DNA from: Streptomyces ferrugineus
GTDB taxonomy: Bacteria; Actinomycetota; Actinomycetes; Streptomycetales; Streptomycetaceae
Reading direction: 5' to 3'
Assembly (NCBI RefSeq): GCF_015160855.1
Contig: NZ_CP063373.1
Span: 8,469,001 to 8,533,000, forward strand
Length of the DNA: 64,000 bases
Made by a program: the position numbers and the translations under genes
In this document: one piece after another, positions 1 through 7,917 of the stretch
Layout of the letters: every line of letters begins with the position of its first letter
How positions within the stretch are numbered: position 1 is the first letter of the stretch
The notes under the pieces: model-generated
The model's database searches: none
What the model saw: the letters and a program-made list of their open reading frames with translations, nothing else
What the model was told of the DNA's origin: nothing

Positions 1-21
1 GGGCGCGCGTGGGCCCGCGGG

Positions 22-53
22 TCGACCCGGATTCGAGGGCCGCCCGTAATGCT
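22..53 (+). promoter_or_regulatory. SARP-type promoter of the oxidoreductase/glycosyltransferase operon
   Basis: Heptamers TCGACCC (22) and TCGAGGG (33) start exactly 11 bp apart. Eight bases after the second lies AATGCT (48-53), which fits the nAnnnT -10 shared by the other cluster promoters. The inferred start is near 60, leaving a 55-nt leader with an AGGAGG ribosome site at 104-109. Activation by a SARP is inferred from this geometry; no regulator gene is in the window. Confidence 0.55.
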
Positions 54-114
54 GGGGCCGTTGGGGCGCGTCCTTCCGAGGGCGGGCCCCGGACCACACG
101 ACCAGGAGGGCCCC

Positions 115-1137
115 ATGACCACCGAAGAGATTCCCGCGAAGGCCAAGGAAGTGCGACTGGCCGCACATCTGGAGGGCGCGCTGGCTCTCTCGCACTTCGA
201 GCTGGCCGAGGCCGAGGTCTGCGAGCCCGGCGACGGCGAGGTGCTGGTGCGCTACCGGTACCTGCAGCTCGCCGCCGTGATGCAGGACCTGATGAAGCCG
301 GAACCGAACCTGCCGATGCCCGGCTACCAGCCCGGCGCCCCGATGTGGGGCGCCGCGGTCGGCGTGGTGGTGAAGTCCAACAGCCCCGACCTGGCCGTGG
401 GCGATCTCGTCGAGGGCATGGACGGTTTCAAGGAGTACTCGGCGGGACCGGCCGGCGACTACTTCAAGCTGGACGCGGACGCGTTCCCGAGCCCGGTGCA
501 CTACCTGACGCAGGGCCCGACCGCCTACCACGGCATGGTGGACATCGCGGAGGTCGGCGAGGGCGACACGGTGTTCGTGTCCGGCGCGGCCGGCGGCGTC
601 GGCTCGCTCGCCGGCCAGATCGCCAAGTGCCGGGGCGCCAAGCGGGTCATCGGCGCCGCGGGCAGCAAGGCGAAGGTCGACTACCTGGTGAACGAGCTCG
701 GCTACGACGCCGCGTTCGACTACCACGACGGCCCGGTCCTGGACCGGCTGCGGGAGCTGGCCCCCGACGGCATCGACGTCTTCTTCGACACGGTCGGCGG
801 CGAGCAGTTCGAGGCGGCCGTCCAGGCCGCGGCGCCGGGCGCCCGCTTCGCGCTCTGCGGCGCGCTGTCGGGTCAGGTCGGCGACGCCGAGGGGGCGTTC
901 CCGCGTCTCGACGTGATGACCGCCATCGTCAAGCAGCTCGTCATCCGCCCGTTCGCGACATACCACACGCCCGAGCAGATCTGGGCGTGGAACTCGCACT
1001 TCGCGCAGTGGCTCGGCGAGGGCCGGTTCGTGCTGCCGCAGACCCTGGTGGAAGGCGGCCTGGAGGCGGCGCCGCAGGCCCTGATCGACCTGCTCAAGGG
1101 CAAGTACACCGGAAACGTCGTGGTGAAGCTGTCGTGA
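115..1137 (+). CDS. MDR-family zinc-independent NAD(P)H enone/quinone oxidoreductase
   Basis: A 340-residue medium-chain dehydrogenase/reductase of the prostaglandin/curcumin reductase type. Members reduce activated C=C bonds or quinones with NADPH in the cytoplasm. The nucleotide-binding motif GAAGGVGS lies near residue 156, and no structural or catalytic zinc Cys cluster is visible. The ATG at 115 is chosen because AGGAGG precedes it by 5 nt; an upstream in-frame ATG at 49 has no such site. Its stop overlaps the GTG of the glycosyltransferase (GTGA), so the two are translationally coupled. In this cluster it probably tailors the polyketide, for example by enoyl reduction, but the substrate cannot be read from sequence. 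Confidence 0.85.
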   Translation: MTTEEIPAKAKEVRLAAHLEGALALSHFELAEAEVCEPGDGEVLVRYRYLQLAAVMQDLMKPEPNLPMPGYQPGAPMWGAAVGVVVKSNSPDLAVGDLVEGMDGFKEYSAGPAGDYFKLDADAFPSPVHYLTQGPTAYHGMVDIAEVGEGDTVFVSGAAGGVGSLAGQIAKCRGAKRVIGAAGSKAKVDYLVNELGYDAAFDYHDGPVLDRLRELAPDGIDVFFDTVGGEQFEAAVQAAAPGARFALCGALSGQVGDAEGAFPRLDVMTAIVKQLVIRPFATYHTPEQIWAWNSHFAQWLGEGRFVLPQTLVEGGLEAAPQALIDLLKGKYTGNVVVKLS

Positions 1138-2348
1138 GCGGGTCCGGCAGGCACTTCGCGTTCTTCAACATCCCGGCGACCGGTCACCTCGTCCCCACGC
1201 TCGGCGTGGTGGAGGAGCTGGTCCGCCGGGGCCACCGGGTGACGTACGCGGCGACCGAGGCGTACGCGGACCTGGTCGCCTCCACGGGGGCGACCGTGCT
1301 GCCGTACACCTCCTCCATCGACCCGCAGACGATCGTGCCCGCGGGCGCCGAGGACTGGCTCGCCCGGGTGCTGCTCGGCAATGTGCGCGAGGGGGCCGCG
1401 ACGGCCCCGGTGTTCGAGGAGCACTTCCGCGGCGACCTGCCGGACCTGCTGGCGTACGACATCTCGGTGCAGTTCCTCGGCGGGGTGCTGACCCGCAAGT
1501 GGGACCGCCCCGGGGTGAAGTTCTACTCCGTGTCGCCGACGAACCGGAGCATCCCCCGGGAGGCCGTCGGGCCGGCGTACGACCGGATCGAGGCCGAGCT
1601 GCGCGAGTTCGCGTCGGCGCACGGTGTGCCGGACGTGTCCTTCGACGAACTGGTCGACGACCCGCGGGCGTTGAACCTGGTGTCCGTGCCGCGCGCCTTC
1701 CAGTACCGGCAGGAGACCTTCGAGGCGGACCGGTTCGCCTTCGTCGGGCCGTGTCTGCGCGAGGGCGATCTGGCGGGCGGCTGGGAGCCGCCGGCCAGCG
1801 GCCGTCCCGTGGTGCTGATCTCGCTGGGCACGAGTTTCAACGCCCAGCCGGAGTTCTTCCGGATGTGCGTGGCGGCGTTCGAGGGCCTGCCGTGGCACAC
1901 GGTCCTGATCACCGGTCCCGGGGTGGACCGGGCGGCGCTCGGCCCGCTCCCGGAGCACGTCGAGGTGCACCCGTGGCTGCCGTTGCAGGCGGTCCTCGCG
2001 CACACCGCTGTCTTCGTCTGCCACGGCGGCTGGGGCACGGTGATGCAGTCGCTGTACGCGGACACGCCGATGGTGGTGGTGCCGCAGGTCGGCGAGACCG
2101 ACCAACTGGCCCACCAGCTCGTCGAGCTGAACCTGGGCCGGGTGCTGCCCCGTGACGAGGTCACGGCCGCGCTGCTGCGGGACGCGGTGGCCGCGGTGGA
2201 CGGCGACCAGGCGGTCCGCGAGAGCGTCACCCGCATGGGCAAGCACGTCCGGGACGCGGGCGGCGCGATGCGCGCGGCGGACGCGATGCTCGCCCATCTG
2301 GACCGGCATGAGCACCGGCACGAACGCGGCGGTGCGGCGGCGGCCTGA
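1134..2348 (+). CDS. GT1/MGT-family glycosyltransferase
   Basis: A 404-residue GT-B enzyme of the macrolide-glycosyltransferase (OleD/YjiC-like) group, predicted to move a TDP-deoxysugar onto the aglycone. The N-terminal acceptor domain starts with the typical NIPATGHLVPTL stretch. The C-terminal donor domain carries HGGWGT near residue 297 and the following PQVGETDQ sugar-binding stretch. It starts at GTG 1134, overlapping the previous stop by 4 bp. The window encodes a full set of TDP-aminosugar enzymes, so this is the likely transferase for that sugar. An inactivating self-resistance glycosyltransferase, as this family often is, is the main alternative. Confidence 0.88.
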   Translation: MSGSGRHFAFFNIPATGHLVPTLGVVEELVRRGHRVTYAATEAYADLVASTGATVLPYTSSIDPQTIVPAGAEDWLARVLLGNVREGAATAPVFEEHFRGDLPDLLAYDISVQFLGGVLTRKWDRPGVKFYSVSPTNRSIPREAVGPAYDRIEAELREFASAHGVPDVSFDELVDDPRALNLVSVPRAFQYRQETFEADRFAFVGPCLREGDLAGGWEPPASGRPVVLISLGTSFNAQPEFFRMCVAAFEGLPWHTVLITGPGVDRAALGPLPEHVEVHPWLPLQAVLAHTAVFVCHGGWGTVMQSLYADTPMVVVPQVGETDQLAHQLVELNLGRVLPRDEVTAALLRDAVAAVDGDQAVRESVTRMGKHVRDAGGAMRAADAMLAHLDRHEHRHERGGAAAA

Positions 2349-2370
2349 CGACCGCCCGCACGGCCACCGC

Positions 2371-2405
2371 GAAGGGCCGGGCTCCCGCCGGGGGCCCGGC
2401 CCTTC
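2371..2405. terminator. Bidirectional terminator between convergent genes
   Basis: A 12-bp GC-rich stem (GAAGGGCCGGGC paired with GCCCGGCCCTTC) with an 11-base loop. It sits between the glycosyltransferase (+) and the N-methyltransferase (-). There is no clear U tract, which is usual in Streptomyces. Confidence 0.65.
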
Positions 2406-2432
2406 GCCCGGTCGCGGGCCCGCGCGAGGGTC

Positions 2433-3146
2433 TCAGACGAGCCCGGCCACGAACATCCCGCGGCCGTTCTGGACGCCGGGGACGTAGGTCACGTCGAAGC
2501 CGGCCGCGTGGAAGGCCGACTCGTACTGGGCGCGGGTGAAGAGCGTCGCGCGGTGCGTCTCGGTGAAGTGCCGGATCCCCCGCTCGCGCTCCGCGACCAC
2601 GTAGTGGACCTCCATCCGGGAGGCGTCCCCGTCGCGCACGGTGTGCGAGACGCGGGCGATGCGGCGGGCGCCCGACTCCACCACGTCGGCGGCGACATGG
2701 CCCGGCAGGAAGGTCTCCGGGAACCACCACGGCTCGACGGCGACCGCGCCGCCCGGGGCCAGGTGGCGGGCGAAGCAGCGCAGGGCGGAGGTCAGTTCGG
2801 CCGCCGTCGACAGGTAGCCGACGGACGCGAACAGGCAGGTGACGACGGAGTAGGTACGGCCCAGGTCGAAGTCGCGCATGTCGGCGACGGACAACGGCAC
2901 CCCGGGCAGCCGGCGGCGGGCGGCCTCCAGCATGGCGGCGGAGAGGTCGACGCCCTCCACCCGGTCGAAGTGGCGGCCGAACACCTCCAGGTGCGCACCG
3001 GTGCCGCAGGCGACGTCGAGCAGGGAGCCGGTGTCCTTCGTCCGGGTCCGGATGAGGTCGAGGACGGTCCGCGCCTCGGTCGGGAAGTCCTTCCCGCGCG
3101 CGCTGTGGGTCAGGTCGTAGATCTCCGCCGCATCGGCGCCGTACAT
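2433..3146 (-). CDS. TDP-aminosugar N,N-dimethyltransferase (DesVI/TylM1-like)
   Basis: A 237-residue class I SAM methyltransferase. Motif I ([12 protein letters not shown]) lies near residues 42-53. The N-terminus [12 protein letters not shown] and the C-terminal region resemble the DesVI, TylM1 and RavNMT enzymes that dimethylate the amino group of TDP-3-amino-deoxyhexoses. The start is ATG 3146, preceded by GAGGTGA; upstream in-frame starts cross the promoter. It is divergent from the putative DNA glycosylase gene and shares an operator with it. With the 3-aminotransferase next door it predicts a dimethylamino sugar. O-methylation of the aglycone is less likely. Confidence 0.85.
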   Translation of the reverse strand: MYGADAAEIYDLTHSARGKDFPTEARTVLDLIRTRTKDTGSLLDVACGTGAHLEVFGRHFDRVEGVDLSAAMLEAARRRLPGVPLSVADMRDFDLGRTYSVVTCLFASVGYLSTAAELTSALRCFARHLAPGGAVAVEPWWFPETFLPGHVAADVVESGARRIARVSHTVRDGDASRMEVHYVVAERERGIRHFTETHRATLFTRAQYESAFHAAGFDVTYVPGVQNGRGMFVAGLV

Positions 3147-3194
3147 GGGATCACCTCGAATGGCCGTCGGGCACGGCGACTTGCCGCGTCCGCC

Positions 3195-3237
3195 AGCGTC
3201 CGGCGGCCCGGTCGACCGGGACTCGATCGGCACTCGG
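3195..3237 (-). promoter_or_regulatory. SARP-type promoter of the N-methyltransferase gene (divergent operator)
   Basis: On the minus strand, CCGAGTG (3237), TCGAGTC (3226) and TCGACCG (3215) are spaced 11 bp. After 8 bp comes GACGCT (3200-3195). The inferred start is near 3188, 42 nt before the ATG. The same TCGA cores serve the divergent promoter on the other strand. Confidence 0.5.
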
Positions 3238-3254
3238 CCCGGGCGTGGCAGGCT
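3212..3254 (+). promoter_or_regulatory. SARP-type promoter of the AlkZ-like gene
   Basis: Three heptamers, TCGACCG (3212), TCGATCG (3223) and TCGGCCC (3234), are spaced exactly 11 bp. Then 8 bp, then CAGGCT (3249-3254) as -10. This is one of the clearest examples of the cluster's shared promoter layout. The inferred start is near 3261, giving a 62-nt leader. Confidence 0.65.
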
Positions 3255-3322
3255 GACCGACGGGCCCCGCCGTCCGCACGGCCGGACCCGCTTCCGTTCG
3301 CTCACGAGGAGGAATCGCGCAG

Positions 3323-4513
3323 ATGGCCGCCAGCAAGCAGCCCGCAGCCCCGACGGCGTCCTGGCCCGGCGTGTGCGCCCGGCGGCTGGCCCGGCACAGC
3401 CTGGACACGCCGGCGCCCGCCGCGCGGATGGCGGAGGTCGTCGCCGCCATGGGCGGGGCGCACGCGCAGGTGATGTCGGCGGCCGAGCTGTCGGTCGGGC
3501 TGCGCACGGCGGGCACGACCCGCGCGGACGTGCGGCGCGCGCTGTGGGAGGACCGCACCCTGGTCAAGACGTTCGGGCCGCGCGGCACCGTGCACCTGCT
3601 GCCCGCGGCCGAACTCCCGCTGTGGACGGGGGCGCTGGCCGCGGTCCCGGCGGCGGGCGGCGGGCTTCCGCGGGCGGCCCGGCTGGACGCGGCGCAGACC
3701 GAGGCCGTGGTCGAGGCGGTCGCGGACGCGCTGCGGGTGGCGGAACCGCCGACCGTCGACGAGCTGAGCGAGGCGGTGATCGAGCGGCTGGGCGACTGGG
3801 CCGCCGACCCGGTCGTGCCCGGCTTCACCGGCATGTGGCCGCGCTGGCGGCAGGCCCTGCACACCGCCGGTCACCGCGGGGCGCTGTGCTTCGGCCCGGG
3901 CCGCGGCCGGAAGGTCACCTACACCAGCCCGGACCGCTGGCTGCCCGGATTCACGCCCATGGACCCGGACAAGGCCCTCGCCGAAGTCGCCCGGCGCTAT
4001 CTGCGCTCCTACGGACCGGCGAACGCCCAGCACTTCGCGCAGTGGCTGAGCGCGCCGCGCCGCTGGGCCGCCGACCTGTTCGGCTCGCTCGGCGACGGAC
4101 TGCGGCCGGTGGCGGGCCCGTCGGGCGACGGCAGCACGGTGTACGAGCTGGCCGACGAGGGCCCGCACGAGCCGGCGTCCGCCCCCGGCGGACTGCGGCT
4201 GCTGCCGTACTTCGACGCGTACACGGTGGGCAGCCACCCCCGGGAGCTGGTCTATCCGGGCGTCGCCGCCGAGCGGGCGCTGTCCAACGGCCAGGCGGGC
4301 ACGGTGCAGGTGCTCACCGTGGACGGGGTGGTGGCCGGGGTCTGGCACCAGAAGCGCTCCGGGCGCAAGGTCGCGCTCACCGTGGAGGCGTTCGGCACCC
4401 TCACCCCGGCCCAGCTCGCCCAGGTGGAGGAGCAGGCGGCGCGGGTCGGGGAGATCCTGGAGGCGGTCCCCGCGCTGACGCTGGGTCCGGTGGACACCGG
4501 CAAGCACCTGTGA
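3323..4513 (+). CDS. AlkZ-like winged-helix (HTH_42) putative DNA glycosylase, self-resistance
   Basis: A 396-residue HTH_42/YcaQ-superfamily protein. This superfamily includes AlkZ, which excises azinomycin crosslinks, and glycosylases encoded in hedamycin- and trioxacarcin-type clusters. The motif H47-A-Q49 in the [11 protein letters not shown] stretch matches the (Q/H)-x-Q catalytic motif of AlkZ-like enzymes. The length fits the family. The ATG at 3323 follows a strong GAGGAGGAA site. In a biosynthetic cluster this family normally protects the producer by removing drug-alkylated bases. Activity here is inferred, not shown; many genomic HTH_42 proteins have unknown substrates. Confidence 0.75.
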   Translation: MAASKQPAAPTASWPGVCARRLARHSLDTPAPAARMAEVVAAMGGAHAQVMSAAELSVGLRTAGTTRADVRRALWEDRTLVKTFGPRGTVHLLPAAELPLWTGALAAVPAAGGGLPRAARLDAAQTEAVVEAVADALRVAEPPTVDELSEAVIERLGDWAADPVVPGFTGMWPRWRQALHTAGHRGALCFGPGRGRKVTYTSPDRWLPGFTPMDPDKALAEVARRYLRSYGPANAQHFAQWLSAPRRWAADLFGSLGDGLRPVAGPSGDGSTVYELADEGPHEPASAPGGLRLLPYFDAYTVGSHPRELVYPGVAAERALSNGQAGTVQVLTVDGVVAGVWHQKRSGRKVALTVEAFGTLTPAQLAQVEEQAARVGEILEAVPALTLGPVDTGKHL

Positions 4514-4514
4514 G

Positions 4515-4557
4515 TCCAGCGGTGGTCGAGCCGCGTTCCAACGCCCCGTTGGACAGT
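4515..4557 (+). promoter_or_regulatory. SARP-type promoter giving a leaderless aminotransferase transcript
   Basis: TCCAGCG (4515), TCGAGCC (4526) and TCCAACG (4537) are spaced 11 bp and begin just after the upstream stop codon. Eight bases on is GACAGT (4552-4557). Placing that hexamer at -12 to -7 puts +1 exactly on the A of the ATG at 4564, and no ribosome site is visible there. Confidence 0.6.
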
Positions 4558-4563
4558 GGCCCC

Positions 4564-5676
4564 ATGACCACCTACGTATGGGACTACCTGCCCGAGTACG
4601 AGAGCGAGCGCGCCGACCTCCTGGACGCGGTCGACACCGTCTTCAGCTCCGGGCGGCTCGTCCTGGGCAAGAGTGTGCGCGGCTTCGAGGAGGAGTTCGC
4701 CGCCTATCACGGCGTGGCCCACTGCGTCGGCGTCGACAACGGCACCAACGCCGTGAAGCTGGGCCTGCAGGCCCTCGGTGTCGGCCCGGGCGACGAGGTG
4801 ATCACGGTGTCCAACACCGCGGCGCCCACCGTCCTGGCGATCGACGGGACGGGCGCGACGCCCGTGTTCGTCGACGTCCGCGAGGAGGACTTCCTCATGG
4901 ACACCGCGCGGTTGGAGGCGGCGGTCACCCCGCGCACCAAGGCGATCCTGCCCGTCCATCTGTACGGCCAGTGCGTGGACATGGCGGCCGTCGAGGCGGT
5001 CGCGGCCCGCCACGGGCTGCGGGTCCTGGAGGACTGCGCCCAGGCGCACGGCGCCCGCCACCACGGCCGCCCGGCCGGCGCGCTGTCGGACGCGGCCGCG
5101 TTCTCCTTCTACCCGACGAAGGTCCTCGGCGCCTACGGCGACGGCGGCGCGGTCCTCACGGCCGACGAGGAGACCGAGCGCAGGCTGCGGCGGCTGCGCT
5201 ACTACGGCATGGAGGAGCGTTACTACGTCGTCGGGACCCCGGGGCACAACAGCCGGCTCGACGAGGTCCAGGCGGAGATCCTGCGCCGCAAGCTGACCCG
5301 CCTCGACGCCTACGTCGCCGGCCGCCGTGCCGTCGCCGCCCGTTACGAGGAGGGCCTGGGCGACCTCGCGGAGCTCGTCCTGCCGCGGACCGGCGCGGGC
5401 AACGAGCACGTCTACTACGTGTACGTGGTGCGCCACCCCCGCCGGGACGCCGTCCTGGAGGCGCTGAAGCCGCACGGCATCCATCTGAACATCAGCTACC
5501 CGTGGCCGGTCCACACGATGACCGGCTTCCGCCACCTCGGCGTGCCGGCGGGCTCCCTGCCGGTGACGGAGAGGCTGGCCGGGGAGATCTTCTCGCTGCC
5601 CATGTACCCCTCGCTCCCCCGTGACGTGCAGGACCGCACGATCGAGGCGCTGCGCGAGGTCCTGGCCTCGGTGTGA
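4564..5676 (+). CDS. TDP-3-keto-deoxyhexose 3-aminotransferase (DegT/DnrJ/EryC1 family)
   Basis: A 370-residue PLP-dependent sugar aminotransferase. [16 protein letters not shown] binds the cofactor phosphate, [10 protein letters not shown] holds the PLP-contacting Asp, and [16 protein letters not shown] contains the Lys that forms the Schiff base. It resembles AknZ/RavAmt-type enzymes that aminate C-3 using glutamate, in the cytoplasm. There is no Shine-Dalgarno site upstream of ATG 4564; the promoter suggests a leaderless mRNA. It acts after the 4,6- and 2,3-dehydratases and before the N-methyltransferase. Confidence 0.9.
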   Translation: MTTYVWDYLPEYESERADLLDAVDTVFSSGRLVLGKSVRGFEEEFAAYHGVAHCVGVDNGTNAVKLGLQALGVGPGDEVITVSNTAAPTVLAIDGTGATPVFVDVREEDFLMDTARLEAAVTPRTKAILPVHLYGQCVDMAAVEAVAARHGLRVLEDCAQAHGARHHGRPAGALSDAAAFSFYPTKVLGAYGDGGAVLTADEETERRLRRLRYYGMEERYYVVGTPGHNSRLDEVQAEILRRKLTRLDAYVAGRRAVAARYEEGLGDLAELVLPRTGAGNEHVYYVYVVRHPRRDAVLEALKPHGIHLNISYPWPVHTMTGFRHLGVPAGSLPVTERLAGEIFSLPMYPSLPRDVQDRTIEALREVLASV

Positions 5677-5688
5677 CGGCCACGTGGG

Positions 5689-5717
5689 AAGGGGGGCACC
5701 GGGACGGTGCCCCCCTT
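5689..5717. terminator. Terminator hairpin between convergent sugar genes
   Basis: A perfect 12-bp stem (AAGGGGGGCACC paired with GGTGCCCCCCTT) with a 5-base loop. It lies between the aminotransferase (+) and the 4-ketoreductase (-). The run of T complementary to the stem's A bases could help termination in both directions. Confidence 0.75.
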
Positions 5718-5727
5718 CGGCGTGCGT

Positions 5728-6687
5728 TCAGGCGGCGACGGCGGAATCTCCGGTCTGCTTCCGATGGGCCTCCCAGTACGCGCGGACCGCGTCCGTGAGC
5801 GAGTGCCGCGGGCGCCACCCCAGCAGGTCCAGCGCCGGCCCCGGGTCCACGCGCATCCAGTCGGCCGCCCCGGGCGCGCCGCGCTCGGTGACCCGTGCCC
5901 GGACCCCGCTGACGGCGATCAGCAGGTCGACCAGCTCCCGCACCGGGACGGCCTCGCCCCGGCCGATGTCCACGACCGCGCCGGCCGCCGGGACGTGGCG
6001 GTCCGTGGCGCGGACGACGGCGTCGGCGACGTCCCGCACGTCCACGTAGTCGCGGTGGGCGCGCAGCGGGGACAGCTCGACGCTCACCGGCCCGGTGCCC
6101 GGCGCCGCGGCCGCGAGCCGTGCGGCGACCCGGCCGAGCAGGCTCACGGCGGGCGTGCCCGGCCCGGCGACGTTGGCGACGCGCAGCACGAGCGCGTCCA
6201 CGTCGCCCGCCCTGTGCGCGGCGAGGACCGCCTCGGTGGCGGCGAGCTTGGCCCGCCCGTACTCGGTGTCCGGCCGGGCCGGGCCGCGGGCCGTCGTGCC
6301 GGCGGGCACGGGGCCGTACTCCAGGACGGAGCCGAGGTGAACGAGCCTCGGCCGGACCGCGGCCCGGCCGAGGGCGGCGAGCAGGCGCAGGGTCGGGGCG
6401 ACGATCGCGGGGGCCATCTCGGCGTCGGTGCGGCCCCAGATGCTGCCCACGCAGTTGACCACGGTGTGCGGCCGCTCGGAGTCCAGCAGATGGGCGAGCG
6501 CCTGGCCCGCGTCGTCCGACCCCAGGTCGAGGCGGATCGCCCGTACCCCGGGCGCGGCCCCGTCCTGCGGGCCCCGCGCGGCGGACAGCGCCCGCTGCCC
6601 GCGCGCGGTCAGGGCGGCGCACACCTCCCGGCCGACGAACCCGCTGCCCCCTAGCACCAGAACCCCGCCGGTGGCCGGGCCGCTCAT
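5728..6687 (-). CDS. TDP-4-keto-deoxyhexose 4-ketoreductase (extended SDR)
   Basis: A 319-residue NAD-dependent epimerase/dehydratase-type SDR. The Rossmann motif VLGGSGFVG is at the N-terminus, the catalytic Tyr-x-x-x-Lys is in TEYGRAKLA, and a Ser sits upstream in VHLGSVLEYG. It is the best candidate for reducing the C-4 ketone late in deoxysugar biosynthesis. The ATG at 6687 overlaps the stop of the TDP-glucose synthase gene (ATGA), so the pair is coupled. The longer open frame extending rightward to 7143 lies inside that gene and is not a better start. Confidence 0.82.
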   Translation of the reverse strand: MSGPATGGVLVLGGSGFVGREVCAALTARGQRALSAARGPQDGAAPGVRAIRLDLGSDDAGQALAHLLDSERPHTVVNCVGSIWGRTDAEMAPAIVAPTLRLLAALGRAAVRPRLVHLGSVLEYGPVPAGTTARGPARPDTEYGRAKLAATEAVLAAHRAGDVDALVLRVANVAGPGTPAVSLLGRVAARLAAAAPGTGPVSVELSPLRAHRDYVDVRDVADAVVRATDRHVPAAGAVVDIGRGEAVPVRELVDLLIAVSGVRARVTERGAPGAADWMRVDPGPALDLLGWRPRHSLTDAVRAYWEAHRKQTGDSAVAA

Positions 6688-7742
6688 GCCGCGGCCCCCA
6701 CCCACTCGGGCCGGCCGGCCGCGAGCCGGAGCCGGGGGACGGCCGGTCCGGCGGCGGACTCGCGGGCGAGGACCGAGCCGTGGACGCCGCCGACGTGCCG
6801 GATCCCGGTGCCCGGCAGCAGGATCGCGTCGGCGATGCCGGCGGCCTCGACGACGCACCCGGCCCCGATGGCCGTATGGGGGCCGATGTGGCTGTCGCGG
6901 ACGACCGCGCCCGCGCCGATGACGACCGGACCGGTGACCCGGGAGCGCTCCACGACGGCCCCTTCCTCGATCACTACCTCGCCGATGATCTCGCTGGCGT
7001 CGTCGGCCCGCCCGGCGAGGCGCCGCCGCAGTCCGTTCAGCAGCTCCCGGTTGCAGTCCAGGAGGTCGCCGACGCGGCCGGTGTCCCTCCAGAACCCGGA
7101 GTGGACGCTGGCCCGGACCTCGTGCCCGGCGTCGACGAGCCACTGCACGGCGTCGGTGATCTCGCGCTCGCCGCGGGCACTGGGCGGGACGGCGGCGACG
7201 GCCTCGTGGATCGCCGGGGTGAAGAAGTACACGCCGACCGCGGCGAGGTCGGTGGCCGGATGACGCGGCTTCTCCACGAGCCGGGTCACCCGGCCGTCCA
7301 GGTCCGTCTCGACGACGCCGAAGGCCCGTGGGTCGGCGACCTTCTGCACCACGATCCGGGCCGCGGTGGGCGCGGCGGCGAACTCCCGGGCGACGCCCGC
7401 CACTCCCTCGGTGAGCACGGTGTCGCCGAGGTAGAGCACGAAGTCGTCCTCGCCGAGGAACTCACGGGCGATCAGCACGCAGTGGGCCAGACCGAGCGGG
7501 GCCTCCTGCGGGATGTAGGTGACACGGGCGCCGAAGGCCGAGCCGTCGCCGAGCACCGCCTCGATCGCCTCCCGCCAGTCCCCGACGATCACGCCGATCT
7601 CCTCGATGCCCAGCTCGCGCAGGTTCTCCAGAACGTGGACCAGGACGGGTCGGCCCGCCACCGGGATGAGTTGCTTGGGCATGGTGTGGCTCAGCGGACG
7701 CAGGCGGGTGCCCGAACCGCCGCACAGAACCAGGGCTTTCAT
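6684..7742 (-). CDS. Glucose-1-phosphate thymidylyltransferase
   Basis: A 352-residue nucleotidyltransferase that makes TDP-glucose from glucose-1-phosphate and dTTP, the first step of deoxysugar biosynthesis. The signature LCGGSGTRLRPLS is at residues 5-17. A C-terminal left-handed beta-helix with hexapeptide-like repeats (VVIGAGAVVRDSHIGPHTAIG) marks the long form seen in secondary-metabolite clusters. The start is ATG 7742 with GGGAGAAG before it. It is the first gene of the leftward pair with the 4-ketoreductase. Confidence 0.93.
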   Translation of the reverse strand: MKALVLCGGSGTRLRPLSHTMPKQLIPVAGRPVLVHVLENLRELGIEEIGVIVGDWREAIEAVLGDGSAFGARVTYIPQEAPLGLAHCVLIAREFLGEDDFVLYLGDTVLTEGVAGVAREFAAAPTAARIVVQKVADPRAFGVVETDLDGRVTRLVEKPRHPATDLAAVGVYFFTPAIHEAVAAVPPSARGEREITDAVQWLVDAGHEVRASVHSGFWRDTGRVGDLLDCNRELLNGLRRRLAGRADDASEIIGEVVIEEGAVVERSRVTGPVVIGAGAVVRDSHIGPHTAIGAGCVVEAAGIADAILLPGTGIRHVGGVHGSVLARESAAGPAVPRLRLAAGRPEWVGAAA

Positions 7743-7800
7743 CGCTTCTCCCGTCGACTTCGGTCGCCTTCCGTGGCGTTCGGCCGGATTCAGGAGGGCC

Positions 7801-7843
7801 AACGTGACCGGACGGCCTCGAGCACGGGTCCAGCCCACCTGGA
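7801..7843 (-). promoter_or_regulatory. SARP-type promoter of the TDP-glucose synthase operon
   Basis: On the minus strand, TCCAGGT (7843), TGGACCC (7832) and TCGAGGC (7821) are spaced 11 bp. After 8 bp comes CACGTT (7806-7801) as -10. The inferred start is near 7794, giving a 52-nt leader. Confidence 0.55.
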
Positions 7844-7878
7844 CAGCGGGCCCGCCGAGCGGTACGCGCGCGCACGGC

Positions 7879-7910
7879 TCCACCCCGTCTCAAGGCCGCG
7901 TCGGCATGGT
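7879..7910 (+). promoter_or_regulatory. SARP-type promoter of the TAP-like hydrolase/KASIII operon
   Basis: TCCACCC (7879) and TCAAGGC (7890) are 11 bp apart. Eight bases later is CATGGT (7905-7910). The inferred start near 7917 is within a base of the ATG at 7918, so the transcript is probably leaderless. A third heptamer at 7868 is not recognisable. Confidence 0.5.
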
Positions 7911-7917
7911 GGGGACC

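Noticed and set aside
5728-7143. Longer 4-ketoreductase with about 150 extra N-terminal residues
   Set aside because: The extension is a Pro/Arg-rich shadow inside the TDP-glucose synthase gene. The Rossmann motif follows directly after ATG 6687.
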